A program made the translations under genes and the position numbers. Shown piece by piece: positions 1-6,266 of a DNA stretch of 11,289 nt. The DNA is from Acidimicrobiaceae bacterium. Lineage in GTDB: Bacteria; Actinomycetota; Acidimicrobiia; Acidimicrobiales; RAAP-2. The stretch covers positions 1 through 11,289 of the forward strand of contig PMAL01000094.1 of assembly GCA_003152555.1 (NCBI GenBank), read 5' to 3'. The notes beneath the pieces are model-generated. The model ran no database searches. It worked only from the letters and a program-made list of their open reading frames with translations, and was not told the DNA's origin. The stretch's first letter is position 1; every line of letters begins with the position of its first letter.

Positions 1-1
1 T

Positions 2-1036
2 TTTCGCTTAGGCGGCAACGACGGTGTATCCATCGAAGCGGCGAAGTGGATAACGGCGTTGCAGCTCTTGGGTCACGACGTGACGACCGTCGCCGGCGAA
101 GGAGACGTCGACGTCCTCATCCCCGGACTCGCCATGAATGCGACGAACGCTCCGTCCTACGAAGAAGTGCAACGGGCGTTTGCGCACTGCGAGCTCGCCA
201 TCATCGAAAATATCGCGTCGTTGCCACTAAATGTCCCAGCGCGCGACATTCTCTATCAAGTGCTTGACGGGCGAGACGTCATCTTTCACCACCACGATTT
301 GGCCTGGCAACGAGAGCAATTCACGCGCCTCGATGGACCGCTCGATCAAACCACGTGGCGTCACGTCACGATCAATAATCTCTCTCGACGCGAATTGGCC
401 CAACGCGGAATAAAAGCGACCACCATCATGAACTCCTTTGAGTGCGATCTCCCACCAGGAGACCGCGACGGCACCCGTCATTCGCTCGACGTGGGTAACG
501 AGCAGCTGCTCTTAATGCCCACTCGCGTCATCGCGCGAAAGAACGTCGAAGGGGCGCTGTCACTGGCGAGTTCGCTCGGCGCGGTCTTATGGCTGCTCGG
601 TCCGAGCGAAGACGGCTACGGCCCCCAGCTCGATCAACTTCTCTCGAACACGAATGTAGAAGTCCGTCGCGGACTCACTGAAGGACAAAGCGTGCACGAC
701 GCCTACGCCGCCTGCGATCTGGTGGTGGTGCCCTCCACGTGGGAAGGGTTCGGTAATCCGGTACTCGAGTCCGTCACGCATAGTCGCCCGCTCGCCGTCT
801 ACCCCTATCCCGTACTTCAAGAGATCGAGTCATTCGGATTTGAGTTCTTTCATCTCGATGACGTGACGCACATACGTGAGTACCTGCGCAAGCCCGATCA
901 AGGACTGCTCGAAAGAAATCTTTTGATCGCACGTGAGCACTTCAATGTGACAATGTTGCCATCGCGACTCGCTCAACTACTAAATCCCGATGAGAACGAA
1001 GTAAGAGGATTCGTAGAGACGATTCGAAACACGTAA
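2..1036 (+). CDS. Glycosyltransferase, GT4-like (5' end missing)
   Basis: This is probably a cytoplasmic retaining glycosyltransferase of the GT4 (GT-B) type, moving a sugar from a nucleotide-sugar donor to a cell-surface glycan, lipid or other acceptor that cannot be named here. The frame is open to the left edge. The first codons read FRLGGNDGVSIEAAKW, a typical GT-B N-terminus in which GG lies near the donor phosphate. A TTG at 59 is in frame, but starting there would cut off this conserved part, so the true start lies before the window. The C-terminal half has the Rossmann segment PTRVIARKNVEGAL, which carries the Arg/Lys expected at the donor diphosphate. It is followed by the EGFGNPVLE motif (about codons 249-257 counted from TTG 59), the EX7E signature of GT4 enzymes. 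It ends in TAA. The next gene begins about 175 bp downstream. The fold and class are fairly secure; the substrate is unknown. Confidence 0.8.
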   Translation, partial: FRLGGNDGVSIEAAKWITALQLLGHDVTTVAGEGDVDVLIPGLAMNATNAPSYEEVQRAFAHCELAIIENIASLPLNVPARDILYQVLDGRDVIFHHHDLAWQREQFTRLDGPLDQTTWRHVTINNLSRRELAQRGIKATTIMNSFECDLPPGDRDGTRHSLDVGNEQLLLMPTRVIARKNVEGALSLASSLGAVLWLLGPSEDGYGPQLDQLLSNTNVEVRRGLTEGQSVHDAYAACDLVVVPSTWEGFGNPVLESVTHSRPLAVYPYPVLQEIESFGFEFFHLDDVTHIREYLRKPDQGLLERNLLIAREHFNVTMLPSRLAQLLNPDENEVRGFVETIRNT

Positions 1037-1210
1037 CAAACCAATGTGCGAGCCGCGCACTTCGTGTCAAACAGTGGTAACCGCAGGACTCTTTACACCT
1101 CGATCAGTAATTACTTCCTTCTTACGCCCACTCGGTTCCGTCCTCAACTGAGAAGAGAACGATGGAACTTGTTCGAGATCGTCTCGAGCGAACGTAACGA
1201 AAGGAACATC

Positions 1211-1906
1211 ATGAGTAAAAAAAACATGGCCGTGAAGCGGGTCGCCGCGACGACGGCGCTCGGAGTTGGATTAGTGACAGGTGGCGCGGGCATTGCCTCG
1301 GCGACCTCCAGCCACTCACCCCGCGACAGCACGACGTCAACATCGGCGACGCCCTCCCCCGCGAATTTTGCGGGCGGAGTGGTGACGGCCGTATCGTCGA
1401 CGTCGATCAGCGTGAAGGACATGGACGCAGCGACGAGCACCTACGCGATTACGTCGAGCACCACGTTTAGCGAGGGGCCGACAACCGTCACGGCGTCGGC
1501 GTTGGCGCTAGGCCAACACGTAGGGATACAGCTTTCGGCGAGCGACGACAGTACTGCCACCAGCATTGACATTCAGTTGCCCGCATTGTTCGGAACCGTA
1601 ACGAGCGTTGCCGGCAACTCGGTGGTGATCACTGACCTCGAGGGTTTTAGCCGGACCATTGTCGTCGATTCGTCCACTTCCTACACGAAGTCGGGCGTAA
1701 CCGCGTCGCTCTCAGACATCGTCGTGGGTAGCGGCATCATTGCCGAAGGCACCGTCGACGCCAACCTGACCTCGCTTGACGCCACGAGCGTCGTCATTGG
1801 CTTGCCGAGCCAGCCAAACGGTGGCCTAGGGATTGGCGGGCTCGGCGCGGGCGGTCCGGGATTTGGTCCGCCCGGCACTAACGGCGCCGGTGCGCAGGCG
1901 CAGTAG
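1211..1906 (+). CDS. Secreted protein with two DUF5666-like repeats
   Basis: This is a predicted exported 231-aa protein of unknown function. Residues 1-31 form a signal peptide: charged MSKKNMAVKR, a hydrophobic core, and a signal peptidase I site after ASA (29-31). A Ser/Thr/Pro linker follows. Residues 52-122 and 126-197 are two copies of one beta-rich unit (AGGVVTAVSSTSISVKD against FGTVTSVAGNSVVITD; ASALALGQHV against ASLSDIVVGS), matching the DUF5666 pattern. Residues 203-231 are a Gly/Pro-rich tail that ends without a membrane anchor or sortase signal. I chose ATG 1211 because AAAGGA sits 5 nt upstream and the signal peptide starts there. A GTG start at 1046 would add 55 residues of unlike composition and bury the signal peptide. 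A run of eight A lies in codons 3-5. It may be a wall-associated or surface-adhesive protein, but nothing shows a catalytic role. Confidence 0.78.
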   Translation: MSKKNMAVKRVAATTALGVGLVTGGAGIASATSSHSPRDSTTSTSATPSPANFAGGVVTAVSSTSISVKDMDAATSTYAITSSTTFSEGPTTVTASALALGQHVGIQLSASDDSTATSIDIQLPALFGTVTSVAGNSVVITDLEGFSRTIVVDSSTSYTKSGVTASLSDIVVGSGIIAEGTVDANLTSLDATSVVIGLPSQPNGGLGIGGLGAGGPGFGPPGTNGAGAQAQ

Positions 1907-1919
1907 CGCGGACTCCAAC

Positions 1920-1986
1920 GCGAACGTCTCATCTGGTTGTCTCGTGTTAGCCAACCGTGAACGAGCTAACCAGATGGGACGTTCGC
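1920..1986 (+). terminator. Long imperfect hairpin after the DUF5666 gene
   Basis: The left arm 1920-1945 and right arm 1961-1986 pair almost fully as RNA: GCGAACGTC with GACGTTCGC, CATCTGGTT with AACCAGATG, and CTCGT with ACGAG. Between these blocks are two G-U wobbles and one mismatch, and the loop is 15 nt (1946-1960). It starts 13 nt after the TAG stop. It has no U tract, so it is not a canonical intrinsic terminator, but actinobacterial terminators often lack one. The loop and arms also allow shorter alternative stems (GTTAGC 1946-1951 with GCTAAC 1965-1970; GGTTG 1935-1939 with CAACC 1952-1956). It could instead be an mRNA-stability or dispersed repeat element. Confidence 0.5.
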
Positions 1987-1996
1987 CGTCACAACT

Positions 1997-2033
1997 CCAA
2001 CAATTAAGTTGGCTCGATGCGTGGTCGCATCGA
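1997..2033 (+). promoter_or_regulatory. Two adjacent palindromes, candidate TetR operator
   Basis: CCAAC-N6-GTTGG (1997-2012) is followed one base later by a perfect 8-bp inverted repeat, TCGATGCG-TGGT-CGCATCGA (2014-2033). They lie 59-95 bp before the preferred TetR start. TetR-family dimers bind palindromes of this size and commonly repress their own genes, so autoregulation is a reasonable inference. The second palindrome could also act as an RNA hairpin. No binding data exist here. Confidence 0.4.
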
Positions 2034-2077
2034 ACGAATGTCGAGGTTGTTCGGGGCTAGCGAGACCGGGAAGTCAC

Positions 2078-2083
2078 TAGTCT
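2078..2083 (+). promoter_or_regulatory. Possible -10 box for a leaderless TetR mRNA
   Basis: TAGTCT fits the actinobacterial TANNNT -10 pattern and ends 8 nt before ATG 2092. No purine-rich Shine-Dalgarno site precedes that ATG. This spacing would put transcription start at or next to the start codon, giving a leaderless mRNA. No good -35 box is visible, and the hexamer pattern is loose. Confidence 0.3.
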
Positions 2084-2091
2084 TTTGGGTC

Positions 2092-2703
2092 ATGGTACTG
2101 AACGATGACCGTCCGCAGTACACCGAGCGCCGTGATCAACTGCTGCTGGTCGCTCGTCGAATTTTTGCGGAGCGGGGCTTCCAAGCAACCACCATGGACG
2201 AAATCGCCAAAGAAGCCGGCTTCACCAAGCCAATTCTCTATCAGTACTTTGAGTCAAAGAGCGATCTCTACCGCCAGATAGTCGCCGAGACAGCAACAAA
2301 ATTGCTCGACTCACTGGCCAAGGCGGTGGCGAGCGTTGATACGCCCCGCGCCAAGATCGAAGTTGCCTTCCGCGTGTACTTCGAGATGGTCATTGACGAA
2401 ACCGACGCCTTCCGAGTGCTCTTCATCCATAGCCACGAAGGCGAAATGATTGGCGAGTTGCGTAACCTCGAAATTGTGCTCGCCACGTTTCTCGAGCCGT
2501 TCATCAATATCTCCATCAGTGACGATCACCGACGCCAGCTCGCCGCCGGAGTGGTGGGCATCGCTGAAGCATCCGCGGTGACCTGGATGGAGCAACAAGA
2601 AGCCAAGGGGTGGCCCGTTCCGGCCGCCAATGAGTCAGAGCGACTCGCCGCGAGAAGCGCGACCCTCGCGTGGGGTGGACTGCGGGCCGTGCAGCAGGAC
2701 TAA
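2092..2703 (+). CDS. TetR/AcrR-family transcriptional regulator
   Basis: This is a cytoplasmic one-component regulator that would bind DNA as a dimer and release it on binding a ligand. Residues 11-62 form the TetR DNA-binding domain: a first helix, then TTMDEIAKEAGFTKPILYQY with FESKSDLY, an almost textbook helix-turn-helix. The remaining 140 residues are the variable helical ligand and dimer domain, which gives no clue to the ligand. The length (203 aa) is normal. The frame is also open from ATG 2017 and ATG 2038. I prefer ATG 2092 because it leaves the usual short N-terminal arm and keeps the palindrome at 2014-2033 out of the coding region; the start is nevertheless uncertain. The 3' end overlaps the oppositely oriented phosphatase gene by 4 nt. 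Likely targets are itself and perhaps the adjacent genes, by inference from context only. Confidence 0.85.
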   Translation: MVLNDDRPQYTERRDQLLLVARRIFAERGFQATTMDEIAKEAGFTKPILYQYFESKSDLYRQIVAETATKLLDSLAKAVASVDTPRAKIEVAFRVYFEMVIDETDAFRVLFIHSHEGEMIGELRNLEIVLATFLEPFINISISDDHRRQLAAGVVGIAEASAVTWMEQQEAKGWPVPAANESERLAARSATLAWGGLRAVQQD

Positions 2704-3239
2704 CTAGCCAAGTGTTCGACCAACAAGGCGAACACTTGGCTTAACTCCCAGAGTTGCTGGGCGCACCTGTCATAATCTCTCTGGTCCCCTCCGGCCGGAT
2801 CAACGATGTCATATTCCGGCGACGGCGTGAGCGACGCTACTACCGCCAGCTGGTGTTCAATCGGACCGTCGAGCGGCGCACTGCGAACAAATTGAGCCAG
2901 TTGCACTGTCTTGTCGGCGTGATTATCGAAATTCCTTCGCACGAAATGCACGTGGTCGGCCTCGCTCGCCAAGATCACGTCGGCCCACGACACATCAGCG
3001 GCCGTGAGTTGATGGCTGCGATGCGCGCCAAAGTGAAGCGAGCCCAGTTCATCAACGCCCAGCAGCGCATCGCGCGTTCGCCCGCTCATGGATGAGCCTT
3101 CAATGACGTGCGTGCCAGCCGTGCGCACTTGCCAATCCTCACCCGACGCCTCGCAGAGCGCGCTCAACATATAGCCCAGCATCACCGAGCGAGCGACGTT
3201 GCCGGTGCAGAGCGTCACAATCTTGAGCGAAGTACCCAT
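2700..3239 (-). CDS. Low-molecular-weight protein-tyrosine-phosphatase-like protein
   Basis: This is a cytoplasmic phosphatase of the LMW-PTP/arsenate reductase superfamily, using a cysteine nucleophile to hydrolyse phosphotyrosine or a small phosphoester. The P-loop CTGNVARS (residues 11-18) gives the C-X5-R-S signature, with Cys11 as nucleophile and Arg17 for phosphate binding. The family's general-acid Asp matches Asp147 in DPAGGDQRDY near the C-terminus. Most family members have Cys at the position of Ala16 (CxGNxCRS), so the auxiliary redox-sensitive Cys is missing. At 179 aa it is slightly longer than the usual 150-165. ATG 3239 is preferred; a TTG directly upstream (3242) is possible. 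No Shine-Dalgarno site is seen, but a TANNNT box lies 6 nt upstream. No tyrosine kinase or polysaccharide gene is adjacent, so the substrate is unknown. Its gene is convergent with the TetR gene. Confidence 0.8.
   Translation of the reverse strand: MGTSLKIVTLCTGNVARSVMLGYMLSALCEASGEDWQVRTAGTHVIEGSSMSGRTRDALLGVDELGSLHFGAHRSHQLTAADVSWADVILASEADHVHFVRRNFDNHADKTVQLAQFVRSAPLDGPIEHQLAVVASLTPSPEYDIVDPAGGDQRDYDRCAQQLWELSQVFALLVEHLAS
2706..2741. terminator. Perfect 13-bp hairpin at convergent gene ends
   Basis: AGCCAAGTGTTCG (2706-2718) and CGAACACTTGGCT (2729-2741) are exact inverted repeats around a 10-nt loop. The hairpin starts 2 nt after the TetR stop and lies wholly within the last codons of the phosphatase gene on the other strand. 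This position suits a bidirectional terminator for two convergent transcripts. There is no clear U tract on either side. Confidence 0.6.
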
Positions 3240-3260
3240 CAAGAAAAGCTACCCATCAAG
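3233..3260 (-). repeat. Tandem 11-bp repeat over the phosphatase start
   Basis: TACCCATCAAG occurs at 3233-3243 and again at 3250-3260, with a period of 17 bp. On the minus strand the downstream copy contains the phosphatase start codon. The upstream copy holds another ATG that opens a five-codon frame (MGSFS) whose TGA stop overlaps the real ATG as TGATG. It may be a small duplication with no function, or a tiny upstream ORF. Confidence 0.6.
3246..3251 (-). promoter_or_regulatory. Possible -10 box for the phosphatase gene
   Basis: Read on the minus strand, TAGCTT (TANNNT) ends 6 nt before ATG 3239, and no Shine-Dalgarno site is present. This spacing is what a leaderless actinobacterial mRNA would show. 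There is no convincing -35 box, as is common in such promoters. The hexamer falls between the two repeat copies. Confidence 0.3.
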
Positions 3261-3400
3261 CCCACAGCGAGATCCAACTCGACGCGTATCCAGCGCACGT
3301 GCACACCCGAAATGGCACTCGAAGTCGCGTGATCTGACCTCTTTGGGTTGAGATGACACCGGAGTTGACTGCAATCGCTCCATTCGTTAGCGCCCTCACG

Positions 3401-4090
3401 TCAACTGAGGTAGGACCTGGTACGTTGCTTAGCGCGAGCCAAGGATTGGACCGTTTCGGACGTGGAATTGTCCAGGTGGGTTGCTAGCGCGACAAACACC
3501 TGAGCCGTCGTGAGCGCGTCGCCCAGCGCGTGATGTTGTTGGTGAACGGGCAGCGCAAGGCTCCGAGCGAGCTCGTCGAGCGTTCGCGCCGCAGGTGCTT
3601 CATTCCGCTCGAGTGCCAGTAGCTGTCCGAGTTCGTACGTGTCGATGACGGGCTCACGGAGGCGAATTCCCTGACGAGCAAAGGCCTGACCAAGGAATGA
3701 CCGTTCGACCCACGCCACGTGCGCCACCAGCACTCTTCCTGACATAGCGGCAATTAGCAACTGCATTGCTTCATCGAGCGACGGCGCTTCAGCCAGGTCT
3801 TCCATGCGAATCCCGTGGACGAGTATTGACTGCTCGGGCAGTCGTCGGGTGGGCCGGCACAATCCGTACAAGGTGTTGCCCGCGACAACGCGACCGAAAT
3901 CAATGGGCACCGCCGCATACGAGATGATCTCGTCACTGCGCGGGTCGAGCCCGCTGAGCTCGAGATCCACGACGCAGAAACGGGCGTTGCGCCACGGAGT
4001 CTTGCCCGACTCGACTTTGGCGCGTGCGTAGGTCTTCGCCGTCGGTGACGACGCTCTGCGGAGAAGAGTTGAACGCCCCACGTCAGGCAT
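3401..4090 (-). CDS. DnaQ-like 3'-5' exonuclease (DEDDh)
   Basis: This is a cytoplasmic DEDDh-type nuclease related to the DNA polymerase III epsilon subunit, expected to remove nucleotides from 3' ends with two metal ions. ExoI is VVDLELSGLDPRSDEII (Asp42, Glu44). ExoII is seen as VAHVAWVERSFL, where Glu129 sits at the usual Asp position and Val125 replaces the common Asn. ExoIII is His186-x4-Asp191 in HHALGDALTTAQVF. The acidic set is therefore kept with one conservative change, which might lower or alter activity. The start at ATG 4090 overlaps the preceding gene's stop (ATGCCTGA, 8 nt), so translational coupling is likely; the frame continues upstream but only inside that gene. About 35 basic residues precede the domain. 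Pairing with a CBS/DUF294 gene suggests a regulatory rather than replicative role (inference). Confidence 0.82.
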   Translation of the reverse strand: MPDVGRSTLLRRASSPTAKTYARAKVESGKTPWRNARFCVVDLELSGLDPRSDEIISYAAVPIDFGRVVAGNTLYGLCRPTRRLPEQSILVHGIRMEDLAEAPSLDEAMQLLIAAMSGRVLVAHVAWVERSFLGQAFARQGIRLREPVIDTYELGQLLALERNEAPAARTLDELARSLALPVHQQHHALGDALTTAQVFVALATHLDNSTSETVQSLARAKQRTRSYLS

Positions 4091-5936
4091 TCCACGAGAG
4101 GTCGTTGGCGACGTGGCGCTGCACCGACACGACAGCACGGAACGCCTCTTTCAGGTACGTGCGGATGAGAGGACTCAATTCATCAAGGGCAATAACGTCA
4201 CCTGGATCAACACCCACCTCGATTTGGGCGACTTGATGGTCGAGCCTCAACTGACTGACGAGTTCGAAGGCGTCGCGCAGGGTCAGTGCGTCAGAAGCCG
4301 TCAGGGTACCGATGTCGCTCGCCGCGTTCAGGCGCGCGATGGTCGAAGCGCACGCCACCCCGGCCGTCATCCCCGCCCACCGCGCGAGGTCAGTGATCGG
4401 CACTACGGCGCCACGCTTCAAATCCAGCCGGCTGCGGCCCTCGCCCGAGACATCGATGGCGAGGCCCCGAAAAAACCCCACGGGCGGCTTGTGCGAGAGC
4501 GCGAACTGTGCGAGGAGACGCAGTAATTGCGGGTACGCCCGAGCGAGTCGGAACGTTTCGGCGATGAGCGGTTCAGATTCAACACCCCATACCGGGCGAC
4601 TATCGACGAGCACTGACACCAACACCAGCGCCTTTTTTTGGGTGGGGTCGTTAAGAAATGAATGGACCTCGTGCTGCCAGGACGACAGTGGGCGCACGAA
4701 CAGTGGGTCCGAAGCGCTGACTCGGTGCTCATCCGGTCGAAACCCGCACCGCATGAGAGTGTCCGTCGCGGTCGTTGCAACATCATCGAAATATTTGCGG
4801 ACTAAAGGCTCCTCGTTTTCGTTATTGTCGAACCAGGCAATCGCACTATCGAGATCGGAACTAGGTAGCGCTTCTCTTCGAGCCTGACTGCCAAGTGCAA
4901 GCCAGGTAAATCGAGTAGGCGGATTTCCGGTTTGTGCGATGGCGAGATCTACCGCGCGTCGCGTGAGCGCGTCGGCGACGACGGAGAAGACCGACATGAC
5001 GTCGAGCGCGTTCATCCCTCCGCGATGCAGGTTGACGATTGCTGGTCTCAGCTTCGACGACGTGACCACGAGTTCGTCGACGGTGCTCGCGTGGGCAATC
5101 GCCTGTCGAAGGTGAAACGACGACCTGCTTTCAATGGCTACCAGGTCGTGATCTTCGACAATCCCGATCACGCGTCCCGACGCCGAAGTGACAGGAAAGT
5201 GTTTGACTCCCCGATCGAGCATGTCCAAGAGCACTTCACTTCCCGGCCGATCGCCACTGACCGTGAACGCAGGCGCTGTCATCACGGCCGATACGGGTGA
5301 ATCGCCCGATAGCCCACTGGCCACCACCCTTGATCGCAGATCGCTGTCGGTCACGATGCCAACTGAATCGCCGAGATCGACAATGACGGCGCTCGCGCCG
5401 ACGGCGGTCATCTGACGCGCCGCGTCGCGAACTGAGGTGTGGGGTGCCAAGATGACGGGGGCATTGCGGATGGCACCACGCACGGGCTGTCGGAGCTGAT
5501 CTCGTATGACTTCGGAGGAAGGTCCTGATCGAATGCGGTGCCGATCCTCGAGGAGTAGACGCGTCATGTAACGAAGCGCGTCCGGACCGGCAAGCACTTG
5601 GGAAGCTGTCTCCGCCGGAATTCGGTACATGAGCGAGTCTTCGGCCGCGCGCGCCTCAAAGCCAGTCGGTAGGCCAGACAACATCGATGCATGGCCGAAC
5701 ATCTCTCCGGGGCCCATCAGGTCGAGCACCTGGCCGTCATTGACGACTTCCACCGACCCAGAGCGGACCACGCGCAGAAACTCGACCGGTCCCACGCCTT
5801 TCGAAAATATTGTCTCTCCCTTAGCGTGGAATTCGACCTCTACAACTGCGCCGAGCAGTTCGAGCGCGTCGGAATCGAGAGCGGCGAAGGGGGGAAATTT
5901 TCGGAGAAACTCAACTATGTCTGGAATAGCCGCCAA
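4083..5936 (-). CDS. cNMP-binding, CBS-pair and DUF294 nucleotidyltransferase protein
   Basis: This 617-aa soluble protein looks like a nucleotide-sensing signal transducer. The domains in order are a Crp-like cyclic-nucleotide-binding domain (about 10-130, with FSKGVGPVEFLRVVRSGSVE), two CBS repeats (about 150-270, with VGIVTDSDL and IGIVEDHDL), a GlnD-like nucleotidyltransferase domain (about 280-420) and a helical DUF294 C-terminal domain (about 455-605). The transferase motif GSQARREALPSSDLD supplies Gly349-Ser350, Arg354-Glu355 and the metal-binding Asp361/Asp363, so the catalytic core appears intact. CBS pairs usually bind adenine nucleotides or S-adenosylmethionine. By analogy with GlnD and GlnE it may nucleotidylate a protein, but the target is unknown. 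The TTG start at 5936 is favoured by a perfect AGGAGG 5 nt upstream and by the correct N-terminus of the first domain. It is the first gene of an operon with the exonuclease. Confidence 0.88.
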   Translation of the reverse strand: MAAIPDIVEFLRKFPPFAALDSDALELLGAVVEVEFHAKGETIFSKGVGPVEFLRVVRSGSVEVVNDGQVLDLMGPGEMFGHASMLSGLPTGFEARAAEDSLMYRIPAETASQVLAGPDALRYMTRLLLEDRHRIRSGPSSEVIRDQLRQPVRGAIRNAPVILAPHTSVRDAARQMTAVGASAVIVDLGDSVGIVTDSDLRSRVVASGLSGDSPVSAVMTAPAFTVSGDRPGSEVLLDMLDRGVKHFPVTSASGRVIGIVEDHDLVAIESRSSFHLRQAIAHASTVDELVVTSSKLRPAIVNLHRGGMNALDVMSVFSVVADALTRRAVDLAIAQTGNPPTRFTWLALGSQARREALPSSDLDSAIAWFDNNENEEPLVRKYFDDVATTATDTLMRCGFRPDEHRVSASDPLFVRPLSSWQHEVHSFLNDPTQKKALVLVSVLVDSRPVWGVESEPLIAETFRLARAYPQLLRLLAQFALSHKPPVGFFRGLAIDVSGEGRSRLDLKRGAVVPITDLARWAGMTAGVACASTIARLNAASDIGTLTASDALTLRDAFELVSQLRLDHQVAQIEVGVDPGDVIALDELSPLIRTYLKEAFRAVVSVQRHVANDLSWNA

Positions 5937-5941
5937 TCGGA

Positions 5942-5947
5942 CCTCCT
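5942..5947 (-). promoter_or_regulatory. Ribosome binding site deciding a TTG start
   Basis: On the minus strand a perfect AGGAGG is followed 5 nt later by TTG (5936). This is the strongest ribosome site near the frame and supports a rare TTG start for the DUF294 protein. Confidence 0.75.
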
Positions 5948-6233
5948 GGCAATGGCGTTCAATGAATAGGAAGTTCGAGACCTACGCACGTTCGTTCAAG
6001 GGCAACGTGGTCAATGGCCCAAGTGTATCCATGACGTGCGCGAGTCGAACGTTGGCGCGAAGACCAGCGGCTCGATTAATGATGAAGTGCACCCATTGAC
6101 CATTCGCTTGGGTCAGCACCAACAACACGATTGACAATGAGAATTTGGAAAACGCCGCCACGGTCCATGAGCATCCGTCCAGGTACGTGGCTCACTCCAC
6201 GAAGACCATGAATGCACTGAGCGAGGGCAACTG
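5948..6233. other. Intergenic stretch with a 10-bp inverted repeat
   Basis: I find no supportable gene here. Open frames on both strands lack ribosome sites and protein-like composition. The only structure noted is TGGTCAATGG (6008-6017) repeated inverted as CCATTGACCA (6093-6102), 75 bp apart. The promoter of the downstream minus-strand DUF294/exonuclease operon must lie in this stretch, but I see no clear -35/-10 pair. The repeat could be a looping operator or chance. Confidence 0.4.
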
Positions 6234-6266
6234 GCGGCTAAATGCCGCTCACGCTGAAGAGAGCGT
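6234..6266 (-). terminator. Possible terminator after the UspA gene
   Basis: Two small hairpins follow one another at the end of the minus-strand stress-protein gene: ACGCT/AGCGT (6251-6255 with 6262-6266), touching the stop codon, and GCGGC/GCCGC around a 5-nt loop (6234-6248). No U tract is present, so the call is weak. Confidence 0.3.

Noticed and set aside
1046..1060. GTGCG-N5-CGCAC hairpin as terminator of the glycosyltransferase gene
   Set aside because: Only 5 bp, no U tract; too weak to list as a feature.
1046..1210. N-terminal extension of the DUF5666 protein from GTG 1046
   Set aside because: It lacks a ribosome site, its first codons fall on a small GTGCG/CGCAC hairpin, and it would put 55 residues before a clear signal peptide.
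2754..3095. Plus-strand frame opposite the phosphatase
   Set aside because: Antisense shadow of a gene with a clear catalytic motif; no ribosome site.
4091..4138. Exonuclease start upstream of ATG 4090
   Set aside because: The extra 16 codons lie wholly within the DUF294 coding region and have no domain or ribosome-site support.
6035..6080. tRNA T-arm-like GTTCGACTC on the minus strand
   Set aside because: The flanking bases do not pair into a T stem and no acceptor or anticodon arm can be built.
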